The position numbers were made by a program, and so were the translations under genes. Shown piece after piece: positions 1 to 10,200 of a stretch of 64,000 bases of DNA. Each line of letters opens with the position of its first letter. Within the stretch, counting starts at the first letter, position 1. This DNA is from Clusia tigrina (lineage: Eukaryota; Arthropoda; Insecta; Diptera; Clusiidae). Location of the stretch: assembly GCA_920105625.2 (NCBI GenBank), contig OV050033.1, positions 17,132,001 through 17,196,000 of the forward strand, written 5' to 3'. The notes below the pieces were generated by a model that saw only the letters and a list, made by a program, of their open reading frames with translations, was not told the DNA's origin and searched no databases.

Positions 1-178
1 TTCCTGTCGGAAATAAACTTGACAGAAGATCTATAGATGAGGCTATCCTCATATTTTTAATAAATAGGGGCATCACAATAGATGTTTTGGGTAGCCGTGT
101 ATAACACCCTAAATAAAACTAATTCTCGATCCCAAACAACCCTCACTAACAGCCCTCAAATCTATAAAACTACTAATC
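1..178 (+). mobile_element. 3' end of a non-LTR retrotransposon copy (left-truncated by the window)
   Basis: The window opens inside a segment that recurs, diverged, at 6502-6715. Both share the CCTGTCGGA start, a GACAGAAGATCTATAGAT block, a TTTTTAATAAATAGGG block and an AATAAAACTAATTC block. Both end in a run related to CAACCCTCTAA. The second copy follows a recognisable reverse-transcriptase/RNase H carboxyl end, so this segment is read as the 3' untranslated tail of the same family, with the coding part outside the window. The family name is not known to me. Confidence 0.6.
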
Positions 179-603
179 AGTGAGGCATACAGGCCTGTAG
201 CTAATAACCCCTGGTCTGAGAAGCAAACCTGCAGGATCACCAGCGAAACTTTTACTTGGCTTGGCCCGAAAAGAACAGCGCAATTACTCCAACTAACATG
301 GGACTCTCTCCCCACAACAGTTGCAGGTCTGACAGGCCACTGTGTCATTGCCAGACATGCTCAGAGGCTCAACCGAGCCTTCAATACATTTTCCACAGCT
401 ACCGGTCGTTGGATGAAGAGGAGGACCTCCCACACTTCATGTGCTACTGCTCAACCCTCACGAGAAGAAGCTTTCAATTCCAGGAAGCACCTTTACTTGA
501 GTATTTCAGCGAGCTATCCTCCATCAGTACAAGCCAGATCGCTCGTTTTATCAGGGAATCGCACTGGGTCCGCTTTCAGTCCCGAGAGGATGTTTCAGTT
601 TAA
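179..603 (+). pseudogene. Degenerate C-terminal part of a non-LTR retrotransposon polyprotein (RNase H / terminal Cys-rich region)
   Basis: Reading from 179 in one frame gives a stretch containing TWLGPKRTAQLLQL and then VAGLTGHCVIARHAQRLN, the hallmark end of the RNase H region in R1/LOA/I-type non-LTR polyproteins. After a frameshift near 390-410 the next frame continues with DEEEDLPHFMCYCSTLTRR and then SELSSISTSQIARFIRESHW, the usual terminal region of such proteins. A stop follows at about 601. The upstream endonuclease and reverse-transcriptase domains are missing, so this is a dead fragment. The LTGHC and E-E-E-x-PHF-x-C-x-C patterns are seen directly. Clade assignment is from family knowledge. 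It is probably a different family from the copy whose tail occupies 1-178, because the terminal regions differ. Confidence 0.72.
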
Positions 604-2228
604 GGGGTCCAGTCTAGCTATTTTGCATCCTGCATCTGCAGACCACTAACTGCTTGCTGTGTCTAAGGATGTTGTATTAATTCGCAGTTTACATTTGGTA
701 AAGAGAATAGCTCGGTTTAAACTTGGCTGAATCAGTATCGTAGAGCTCTCTCGGGAGAGAAGATTGATACTCTTTACCAATTCCAAACTGAATCAGTGGA
801 ATAATTGAATGGATCGTTGATTTTCCATTGGCCTCATTTCACTAATTTCTTCAATAAAACCGGATTGGACGGAAATAGCACAGTTCAAACAATGACCAAC
901 CCAAGACGCCAACTTACCACTGAAAGTCACCGAGATTAGATTTGTGCAAAGGTGTTTCAAAGAACAAAGGATCCGTGAATCCATATTCCCGGAAACATTG
1001 AATACTAGAAAAAACTAAAGAAAGAATGGTCACTTTGGTCACTAGAAAAAGAAAGAATGGTCATTTTGACTTGAGTCAAAAAACAACAACAAAACTTATT
1101 CTTATCCTCCCCACAGGTTGAAACCTGAGTAAATTATGAATACATATTTGTAAAGGAAAATCGCTCAGTTACTTGAATAGCACAGTTGAGAACCAAAATT
1201 CTAACATAATATCAACAAACAAGTTCCAAGGCTTGTAGACTCGTAAACAAAACCATCGGTTCATAAAACTGTGACTGAATCACAGCCTGATAATATTGTA
1301 ATGTAAAAAGACAAGCTCTAAAGCACATTTGAAACTTCCCTGACCTGATCATGTAAAAGGTCAAGAACGTGTAATTTAAATATAGAAAATAATTGATTTT
1401 AATTTCTAAATATGTTGAACAACTGCTGAAATACTCGTCAAATATGAACAATGCTAGATTGGAAAATAAATCGAAGATTACACAAGATGTTGTTTTCAAA
1501 GAAATGGTAATTAGTCTACGAGGACACCATGGCTTTATTTTAAGTTGCTCCATTACAGCTAAGGAGGACCTTGGTTCTATTGAAAAAACGAAATAGAATA
1601 TTATGAGGAAAGAGTCAGGGAGAGTTCTAGAATTGCTAATGAATCTACTCTGCAGAGAACCGTACTAAGGGTCCTGAGAAAGGAAATAGTGGGGAATTAT
1701 GACAGAATTTGTAAATGCATAAAACAGATATGATCAGAGAGATCTTTCACCAGTCCACTCTTGCATTGTTTGTTTTCTACAGAAATCTTTAATTAAAGAC
1801 CAAAAATTTAGTCGATAATTGACGATAATCCCAAATGAAGAACTACTGAACAACCGATATCATTTATCCGTAGAATATGTTTTCGACTTTCAGGATCCTT
1901 TTTCTCCCTTAACTATATATTCCTTATCTCCAATCTGTTAGACGATCCAATATCGCTCTATAAAATTGTCGAGGTATTATATTTTATCTCTGAAGAATAA
2001 TCTATAGAACTTTTAAACTGAAGGAGAGGAGATATTGTGAGTTTTATGGCATATGGTGTTATATCAAGAGTAAGTCATCGTAGTTGTAGACAGAGTGCGG
2101 GGTTGTAGCCATAATATCTTCCGAGATTATGCCGACATCCTTAAAAGGTATCAAACTGGTGATCCGGCGTGGTTTGTGAATGTTTATGGACATACTTTTG
2201 CAAAATAAAGAATCTTATTCCTAAAACA
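604..2228. other. Intronic/intergenic DNA without a recognisable gene
   Basis: No open frame here resembles a known protein. The one structured item is an inverted repeat at 695-780 (TTGGTAAAGAG against CTCTTTACCAA) that encloses the perfect hairpin TCTCTC-GG-GAGAGA at 747-760. The stretch lies within the presumed first intron of the minus-strand phosphotransferase gene. Confidence 0.5.
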
Positions 2229-2852
2229 GAGTGATCCTAATCGAGATGACATTGTCTCAGTGAGAGTGATTCCGTCAAATTCAATGTAACCTATCTCCCG
2301 CCTCTGGTAGAGCAGTGATCCTGATCAAGGTGGCATTGTGTCAGCGAGAGTGATTTCGTCAAATTCAATGTAACCTATCGCCCGCCTCTGGTAGAGCAGT
2401 GATCCTGATCAAGAGGACATTGTCTCGGCGATAATAATTCCGTCAAATTCAATTTCACATCTCTTCCGCCTCTGGTACACCACCGATCCTGATCAAGAGG
2501 ACTCGGGGACAGTGATTCCGTCAAATTCAATGTAACCTATCTCCCGCCTCTGTTAGAGCAGTGAACTTGATCAAGAGGATATTGTTCCAACGATAGCAAT
2601 TTCGTCAAATTCAATGTGACCTCTCTACCGCCTCTGGTAGAGCAGTGATCCTGATCAAGAGGACATTGGCTCGGCGACAGTGATTCCGTCAAATTCAATG
2701 TGACCTATCTCCCGCCTCTGCTAAACCAGTGATCCTGATCAAGAGGACATTGTCTCAACGATAGCAATTCCATCAAATTCAATGTGACATAACTCCCGCC
2801 TCTTCTAGAGCAGTGAACCTGGTCAAGAGGATATTGTTCCAGCGATAGCGAC
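2229..2852. repeat. Minisatellite, ~84-bp unit, about 7.5 copies
   Basis: Successive units contain GATCCTGATCAAGAGGACAT, then a GTCAAATTCAATGT block, then CTCCCGCCTCTGGTAGAGCA. Units are spaced about 84 bp apart. Divergence between units is scattered point changes, with one shortened unit near 2500. TGATCA occurs in most units. No protein-coding reading is continuous across units. Confidence 0.85.
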
Positions 2853-4148
2853 TGATCACTGATCAAAACTGTCAGGCTAAGCAAGAGTATATGTTGCTTT
2901 AATTCATTTGGGTCATGTTAGTAATTAATGCATTATAAACATTTTTCGACCTATCCATACAACATAATTCTACGCTTTAATGATAGCTCTAGAACGGTAC
3001 GAGTAGATAGAAGCATGTGGCATGTCTGGAGAAACTGGGGCGACTGACTGATAAGAGATATCGTTGGTCATGTACTCATAAATGCCAATTGAAGCTGATC
3101 TGTGTCACTTACGAGTACTGTAAAGATTTTGTGTCAAGGTCTTGTACGCAACATATTAGTGTCATCGTCCATCATCGCAATTATTGGTGAGGCCACTTCA
3201 CACCACAGAAGCGTAAAGTGTAAGAGGATCTCTATTCTATTATGATTGGTTTTTCCCCCAGATTGTTTTTCCATCATTTAAGCGGGATCCGCAGAGTATA
3301 TCAATCAGAGTGTAAGCTCAAATGTATCAATTGAAACTTGAATGAAGCCAGCGACTATCAGTGATCAGCAATGAAATGTGTGCCCCCTTCCTATAAATAA
3401 ACCTGAGTACTGAAAATGATCGCGGTAATGCGAGAGTATCTGTGAGCTTCGGCGGAATAAAGAATCTGTTGTTTCTTTTATTCTAATTTCTCGTTCGTTT
3501 GTCGCCTCTTCTGACAAGACAACAGGCGATATTCGACGACGCTACGCTTCTGGTGGTCAATGACATTTGCTCGCGATGGCTCCGCGTCCGCGTGGACTTA
3601 TGTCGAGCGTTATCTGTTGAAGCAGAAGACTCGAGTCTCTGATCCAAGCTACTCGTATTACCCGCTGGGCGAATTTAATTCATTGCAATAAATTTGTGAA
3701 ATTGTTGATTACGCTTGTGTTGTGATTGTGGAGAGTGTTGGTTGTTGTTGTCGTCGATAGTTCTGCGTTGTTGCCGCGCATTGTACAGCACCAGTGCAGT
3801 ACAAGTGTATTCTCTTTATTCATTTATGCATTCATATGAATTCAAAATTAGATTAATTTTAGCTTTGTTTCTGTTTTTGTTTTTGTTTTGGATTCGACGA
3901 CGATGACTTCGTTTCTATTTTGATTGTCAGTGTTTATTTTGTTTTAATTTGTTCCGATTAAGTCGATCGATCAAAGTGCAGCTCAATGACCAATTTCGAG
4001 GCAATGGAAAGTGGCGTGATTATGCATTCCTATTGCTCTGATCCTATTCCAGCTACTCAATTATTATATTGCTGGAAGTTGACTTCATACCGAAAATATG
4101 GAAAGTGAAGCTTTTCATGACTGTCTCTGAGCTTATCAGAACACGTGA
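2853..4148. other. Unassigned DNA with a possible LTR-like core
   Basis: No coding region is recognised. A TATA-type box (CTATAAATAA, 3391-3400) is followed about 65 bp later by a polyadenylation signal (AATAAA, 3456-3461) and then a T-rich tail. That order is typical of the U3-R-U5 part of an LTR, but no gag-pol frame follows and I could not find the paired LTR. The open frame at 3715-3906 is low complexity and unlikely to be a gene. Confidence 0.3.
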
Positions 4149-5372
4149 GTTAACGGAGGAGGCTGTTCATTCAGAGCTGAATGCTACTAGAGGAGAATGG
4201 GTTAACTAAGGAGGCTGTTCATTCAGAACTGAATGCTACTAGAGGAGAATGGGTTAACTAAGGAGGCTGTTCATTCAGAACTGAATGCTACTAGAGGAGA
4301 ATGGGTTAACTAAGGAGGCTGTTCATTCAGAACTGAATGCTACTAGAGGAGAATGGGTTAACTAAGGAGTGTTCATTCAGAGTTGTATGCTATTTGAGGA
4401 GAATGGGATAACTAAGGAGGCTGTTCATTCAGAACTGAATGCTACTAGAGGAGAATGGGTTAACTAAGGAGTGTTCATTCAGAGCTGAATGCTACTAGAA
4501 GAGAATGGGTTACCTAAGGAGGCTGTTCATTCAGAACTGAATGCTACTAGAGGAGAATGGGTTAACTAAGGAGGCTGTTCATTCAGAACTGAATGCTACT
4601 AGAGGAGAATGGGTTAACTAAGGAGGCTGTTCATTCAGAACTGAATGCTACTAGAGGAGAATGGGTTAACTAAGGAGTGTTCATTCAGAGTTGAATGCTA
4701 TTTGAGGAGAATGGGTTAACTAAGGAGGCTGTTCATTCAGAACTGAATGCTACTAGAGGAGAATGGGTTAACTAAGGAGTGTTCATTCAGAGTTGTATGC
4801 TATTTGAGGAGAATGGGTTAACTAAGGAGGCTGTTCATTCAGAACTGAGTGCTACTAGAGGAGGTTTTGCTTCCTAGAGAGGCTGTTCATTCAGAACTGA
4901 ATGCTACTAGAGGAGAATGGGTTAACTAAGGAGGTTGTTCATTCAGAACTGAATGCGACTAGAGGAGAATGGGTTAACTAAGGAGGCTGTTCATTCAGAA
5001 CTGAGTGCTACTAGAGGAGGTTTTGCTTCCTAGAGAGGCTGTTCATTCAGAACTGAATGCTACTAGAGGAGAATGGGTTAACTAAGGAGGTTGTTCATTC
5101 AGAACTGAATGCGACTAGAGGAGAATGGGTTAACTAAGGAGTGTTCATTCAGAGCTGAATGCTACTAGAGGAGAATGGGTTAACTAAGGAGGCTGTTCAT
5201 TCAGAACTGAATGCTACTAGAGGAGAATGGGTTAACTAAGGAGTGTTCATTCAGAACTGAATGCTACTAGAGGAGAATGGGTTAACTAAGGAGTGTTCAT
5301 TCAGAGCTGAATGCTACTAGAAGAGAATGGGTTAACTAAGGAGGCTGTTCATTTAGAACTAATTCCTACTAC
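4149..5372. repeat. Satellite-like tandem array, 52-bp unit, about 23 copies
   Basis: The unit runs GAGGCTGTTCATTCAGAACT, GAATGCTACTAGAGGAGAAT, GGGTTAACTAAG (52 bp). A ~49-bp variant lacks the GCT of GGCTGTT and recurs at intervals, so the array has mixed unit types. A second variant block with GAGGTTTTGCTTCCTAGA occurs twice (about 4860 and 5017), which shows that multi-unit segments were duplicated. Each standard unit contains the perfect inverted repeat CATTCAG-AA-CTGAATG. The last units (after 5340) are decayed. Confidence 0.93.
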
Positions 5373-6194
5373 AGAAGATTTTGTTCCTAAGAAAGCTTTT
5401 GATTCAGAGCTAAATACGACTAGAGGAGACTAAGTTGGGGTTGTAATTGGAATCAGAATATGATAACACCAAAGACAAACAGGAAACTTCATTGTTAACT
5501 TCAGAAGAAAACTAAATTATGAGTATAATTAAGAAAATAATGAGTCCATTATTTTCAATAAGTATTTATTTACTTTAAAATTCTGTTGGTGAAATTCGAG
5601 TCACTTTGTTTGGGTAAAACACGGCGACATAAGAGTCAGAGTCCTATTAAATTATAGAAGTTAGCCTCAAAGAGGTACAAAATTATAAACCAACAAAAAC
5701 CCTCATTTGTATGTTTATTATTTACTCTGAATATCAGGCATTTGTTTTTCTTGGGAAAGGAGTCGCTCTATGGTGGCGACTTTATATCTAAGTTCGTCAT
5801 ATATGCTTTGTAGAAACAATTTTTATAAGAAAATCGAAGTGTACCGAAGAGAAAAATTGCATAAAACATGTTTTCAAAACTCTAAAGAGGTACTAAGCTA
5901 ACTTAGAGAAACCAGGGGTCAGATCAAGACTGTTGATAGAATTATGCCATCATGAGTGTCACAATTCATCACTGAAGGAAGAACATTGAAATAATCGTCT
6001 TGATGAACGTGGATCTGAAACCTTTGCGGCAAAGTTCAGGGAATAATTCTTAATAATCCTGGAGAAGAAAATTATTTCAATCTTCAATATTTGGAAAGAA
6101 GAAAAAGTTTAAGGGGACCAGTCATGGTTATATTGCGGTTATACTAACTTTCTAACTTGCTAACTAGCCTTGCATTCTCGTTGCAAATTTAAAA
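5373..6194. other. Unassigned AT-rich DNA
   Basis: I see no gene, RNA or clear repeat here. The part adjoining 6195 may be the upstream body of the retrotransposon fragment described next, but it is too decayed to align by eye. Confidence 0.4.
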
Positions 6195-6715
6195 CATCCG
6201 GGAGCAGACAGTCCAAAGTCCTTCTGGGGGACTTTTATCCTAAAAGAGCTAAAGAGCATATCTCGGAGTAATTTAAGAATCATCAAAGGCTTTTCAAGCG
6301 AACACTGTAGACTCAACTATTACATGAATAAGTAGGATCTATCTTCAAAAGGCATCTGTAGATTCTGTGGATAAAATGACGAAACCTCACTGCACCTGAT
6401 CACAGACTGCGCACCCTTGGCACACAAAAGACACAAGTACTTTGGAGAATATATCTTAGATACGAGCAAGATCCCTCAACTTGATTCTCCAAAATACATG
6501 AATTCCTGTCGGACATAAACCTGACAGAAGATCTATAGATCATATTTTTAATAAATAGGGACATCACAAATAGATATTTCAAGTCGCGTTGTATAACATC
6601 CTAAATAAAACTAATTCCAATTCTACTCCCAAACAAACCTCTAACAACCTTATATCAACCCTCTAACAACCCTCTAACAACCCTCTAACAACCCTCTTCA
6701 ACAACCCTTCGAAAA
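6195..6715 (+). pseudogene. 3' end of a non-LTR retrotransposon (dead copy, same family as 1-178)
   Basis: One frame from about 6195 to 6495, broken by two stops, reads SFWGTFILKELKSISRSNLR, then IIKGFSSEHCRLNYYMNK, then CRFCG, then NDETSLHLITDCAPLAHKRH. This is the usual end of a jockey/I-type polyprotein: the G-x-x-x-x-HC-x-LN-Y motif followed by a C-x-x-C ... H ... C zinc-knuckle-like tail. The 3' untranslated part (6502 onward) matches the window's first 178 bases. It ends in a CTAACAACC repeat (about 6630-6712), a common kind of 3' tail for such elements. The copy is 5'-truncated and contains internal stops. Confidence 0.75.
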
Positions 6716-6744
6716 CGTAAATCTATCTATCTAGTGAGGCCATC

Positions 6745-6996
6745 TATTGGCATTTGAACTCTCCACCACTCCCCGTATTCGCCTGATTTGGCACCCTGAG
6801 ACTTTTGTCTTTTCGAAGGATAGCATTTGCCAATGCAAAGAAAGCATTTTCTGGACGTAGAAGCCATTCAGAAGGCTTGTACCGACATCCTGTAGGACAT
6901 CCCGCCAGTCAACGATCTAAAACACTCAATCGACATGCTTTTAGAACGTGCAAATCACTGCATCGGGTCGGAAGGGAACTAGTTTCAATAAAATAA
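6745..6996 (+). pseudogene. C-terminal remnant of a mariner-family transposase
   Basis: A single frame from 6761 to about 6991 with three internal stops reads HHSPYSPDLAP, stop, DFCLFEG, then DVEAIQKACTDIL, stop, then VNDLKHSIDMLLERANHCIG. SPDLAP-x-D is the region of the third catalytic aspartate in mariner (DD34D) transposases. The ERA-x-x-C ending is the typical carboxyl terminus. The first two catalytic aspartates and the N-terminal DNA-binding half are absent. It lies immediately after the retrotransposon tail, so the two insertions abut or are nested. Confidence 0.78.
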
Positions 6997-7523
6997 ATCA
7001 AAATACTTTTTGTTCCTATTGTAAAAATGTCTTGGAATGCATCTTGTATAAATCATGCAAGTTCACACGTATACGTTTTGTTTATCGTTCTCCTTTGTTC
7101 GGAATAAAATCCTTGGCAAGACAGGAAGTGCTTTCATACCACAAGAATAATACCCTATTTAGTGTTCTTTATAACTCAAGCGTTCATTATCTCATATTTC
7201 GCGATCACCTGAGCACTCATTGTTTGCTAGACACCATCTGCTTCGGGGCTTTCCATACACAATCCATTGAACTCCCTAAAATTGCCTCTTGAAATCCCAG
7301 TGAGCATGTCATCATTTGCCTGCGCTTTGCTCTTTCATGTACCTGCAGAACAAAAGGCGACTATCTGCGGCCCCTTTTAAGGAACCCACACTCGGATAAA
7401 GAGTCAAAAAAACAGTTCGCACACTCATCAACTGGCCAAGAGGACGACACCAACAACAACAAAGAATGTGTAGCAATGCTATAAAAATAGCGAAATAAAT
7501 TAATACAAAAAGCAGCAACTTAC
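6997..7523 (-). other. Start of the first intron of the ethanolaminephosphotransferase-type gene
   Basis: No coding content is recognised. The minus-strand frame that reads through from the exon donor (7312-7518) is intronic, T-rich sequence. The donor GTAAGT lies at 7523-7518. The next exon was not found between here and position 1, so the intron is longer than 7.5 kb. Confidence 0.6.
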
Positions 7524-7580
7524 CTTGTAACGGTCGAAGCCCTTCAAATGGGCTTCGGTTAAATATTTAATGCCCAGCAT
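7524..7580 (-). CDS. Ethanolaminephosphotransferase-type enzyme, first coding exon only (partial)
   Basis: On the minus strand an ATG at 7580 opens a 19-codon exon, MLGIKYLTEAHLKGFDRYK, ending exactly at a consensus GTAAGT donor (phase 0). The pattern Y-L/V-x-x-x-x-L-x-GFD-x-YK is the amino terminus of EPT1/SELENOI-like CDP-alcohol phosphotransferases. In that family it is normally followed by a YS-x-V/I-D segment, then membrane helices and the DG(x)2AR(x)8G(x)3D(x)3D catalytic motif. None of those later parts is in this window. The family enzyme transfers phosphoethanolamine from CDP-ethanolamine to diacylglycerol in ER/Golgi membranes to make phosphatidylethanolamine. The assignment rests on 19 residues plus a perfect splice site. 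A choline/ethanolamine phosphotransferase paralogue is possible. Confidence 0.78.
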
Positions 7581-8338
7581 TATTGGTGGGGCGGTGGCAG
7601 CGGGGTGAGCGGGAAAGAGCAGCGCAAACTGCCAATAACGGGGCCAGACACGTGGATATACTAACCACCTGTCCACCTGTCTTTCTCTGCTCTGGAGTGA
7701 TTTCGTTGTTGTTGTTGTTTTAGCTGCTTATCAATTGTTGTTTTTTTAATATTAATTCGCCAACTTTTGACTTCAACACCTGCCGTCGTAAACACAGCGA
7801 TTTTTTTTTAATTTTTTATTAACTTTTTGTTGCTGTTTGTTTGTTTGTTATTAATTTTTCCGCCTGCACATCGATTAAAGTCATTTAAAGCGCTAAAATT
7901 GAGAGTAAACTTTTATTATAAATTACGGAACTCACTTTTCAATGGAAAATAATTTTATGCAAATTGTTTTTTTTTTGTTGTTTGTTTTTCTTCACAATGA
8001 GAAGTTAAATTTCTCTCGGTAGAAATTAAACAGTTAACTTGTTTTTTATTTTATTAATGAAAAAATAATAATAAATAATTAAAACCGCGCACTGACTGAG
8101 TCAGTTTGTGTCACAGCGGCGCACGTTGTCAGCCGGCATGCACGGCCGCTCAAAGCTACTCAGCGGAATGGCTGGGTGGCAATAGGGAGGCAGTAGGGAG
8201 GGAGGGGGAAGTCAAGGCATAATTTAATTACGGCCCCTTCTGGCATTCACTCTCTCCTACATTCCGTACCTTTGAACTGGCCTACAAGTCCGACAGTTTG
8301 TGAGGTCAGTTTGCGCTATTTAAGCCATTTTAGTTTAA
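7581..8338 (-). promoter_or_regulatory. Probable 5' leader and promoter region of the phosphotransferase gene
   Basis: This stretch upstream of the 7580 ATG is richer in G+C than its surroundings, notably 7575-7680 and 8090-8290. It carries CpG-containing blocks such as GCGGCGCACG near 8117. It is flanked by TE-rich intron on one side and T-rich repeat on the other. No TATA box or single start site could be fixed by eye. The function is inferred from position and composition only. Confidence 0.4.
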
Positions 8339-9627
8339 TATGCTTTTATTTTTTAATGTGTCTATTTTTTTATGTTTCTATTTTCTTATGTTAAAATTTT
8401 TTAGGTCTCTCTTCTATGCTTATATATTTTTATGTTATATTATTATTTCACCATTAATATCCATTTTAGGTTAATATGCTTTTATTTTTTAATGTGTCTA
8501 TTTTTTTATGTTTCTATTTTCTTATGTTAATATTTTTTTATGTTTATATATTTTAATATATATTTTTATTATTTAACCACTAATATCCATTTTTGTTTAT
8601 TATGCTGGAATTTTTTATATTTCAATTTTTTTAATTAAAATTTTTTATATATTCATATTTTTATATTTTTATTATTTACGTTAAATTTTTTATGTATATT
8701 TTTTATGTTTATATTTTTATATTTATATTTTTTATTCTATTTTTTATGTTATGTTTTGTTATATATTTTTATGTTTATATTTTTATATTTCTATTCTTTT
8801 ATGATTACGTTCCTTAAGTTTTAGTTTTTTATGTTTCTATTTTTTATGTTTTATATTTTTATATATATTTTTATTATTTCACCACTAATAGTCATTTTAG
8901 TTTGCTATACAGCTATTATCCATTTTTGTATAATATGCTTACATTTTTTATGCTTATATATTTTTATGTTTATATTTTTATATTTCTATTATTTTATGTT
9001 TATATTTATATTCTTTTATGTTTACGTTTTTTAAGTTTCAATTTTTTATGTTTCTATTCTTTTATGTTTACGTTTTTTAAGTTTCAATTTTTTATGTTTC
9101 TATTCTTTATGTTTCTATTTTTTATGTTTTATATTTGTATGTATATTTTTATTATTTCATCCCTAATAAACATATAAGTTTGCTTTTATTCTTTAATGTT
9201 TCTATATTTTTATATTAATACTTTCTTATGTTTCTGTTTTTTTACTTCTATTTTTATGTTCCATTTTTATGTTTCTATATTTTTATGTTATGTATTTTTT
9301 ACATTTCTTTTCTATTTTTATTTTATATTTTTCATGTTTATTTTTTCATATACGAGTATATATTTTTGTACTTCTATTTTTTTATGTTTACATTTTTTGG
9401 TATACATTTTTTATGTTCCCATTTTTTATGTATATTTTTATTTTTTCACCACTAATATCCATTTTAGTTTGCTTTTATTTTCTTATACTTCTATATTTCT
9501 ATGTTAATATTTTTTTATGTTTGTTTTTATAATGCTATTTTTATGTTATATTTTTTATGGTTCTATATTTTTATGCTAATGTATTTTTTATGTTTTTTCT
9601 ATTTTTATTTTATATTTTTCATGTTTA

Positions 9628-9694
<67 letters not shown>

Positions 9695-10200
9695 ATTTCT
9701 ATTTTTTTATGTTTACATTTTTTGGTATATATTTTTTATGTTTCCATTTTTTATGTATATATCTATTATTTCACCACTAATAGCCATTTTTTTTTTGCTT
9801 TTGTTTGCTTCTATTTTTGTATGTGTCTATATTTTTATGTTAATATTACTTTTATGCTTCTGTTTTTATAATTCTATTGTTCATGTTGTATTTTTTTCTA
9901 TTTTTTTATGCTTCTATTATTTTATTTTATCTTTTTTTGTGTATATTTTTGTGTTTCTATGTTTTATGTTTATATTTTTCTATTTATATTTCTATGTTTT
10001 TATTTTTTATATATTTTTATGTACATTTTCATTATTTCACCACTAATATTTTTTAAATATTTTTATACCAGTGCTTTTCTAGAGATCTGTTTAATAATTA
10101 AAACACAACTTTTTACTTTGAACTTGAAGCAAACTGCAAACTTAAAAATTTATATTTTTATGTTATTTATTTATTTTATTTTTTAATGTTCTTTTTTTAT
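8339..10200. repeat. T-rich complex tandem repeat with embedded (TA)n
   Basis: The block is built of TTTTTATGTTTCTATTTT-like words. A conserved anchor, TTTCACCACTAATATCCATT and close variants, recurs at about 8446, 8570, 8877, 9155, 9443, 9769 and 10035. This gives a higher-order period of roughly 125-325 bp. A pure (TA)n run sits at about 9629-9691. Long plus-strand open frames here encode only Phe/Tyr/Ile/Val repeats because the composition lacks stops; they are not genes. Confidence 0.85.

Noticed and set aside
8831..10186. Series of plus-strand Phe/Tyr/Ile-rich frames that look like membrane proteins
   Set aside because: They come from the T-rich repeat, overlap in several frames and have no domain or splice support.
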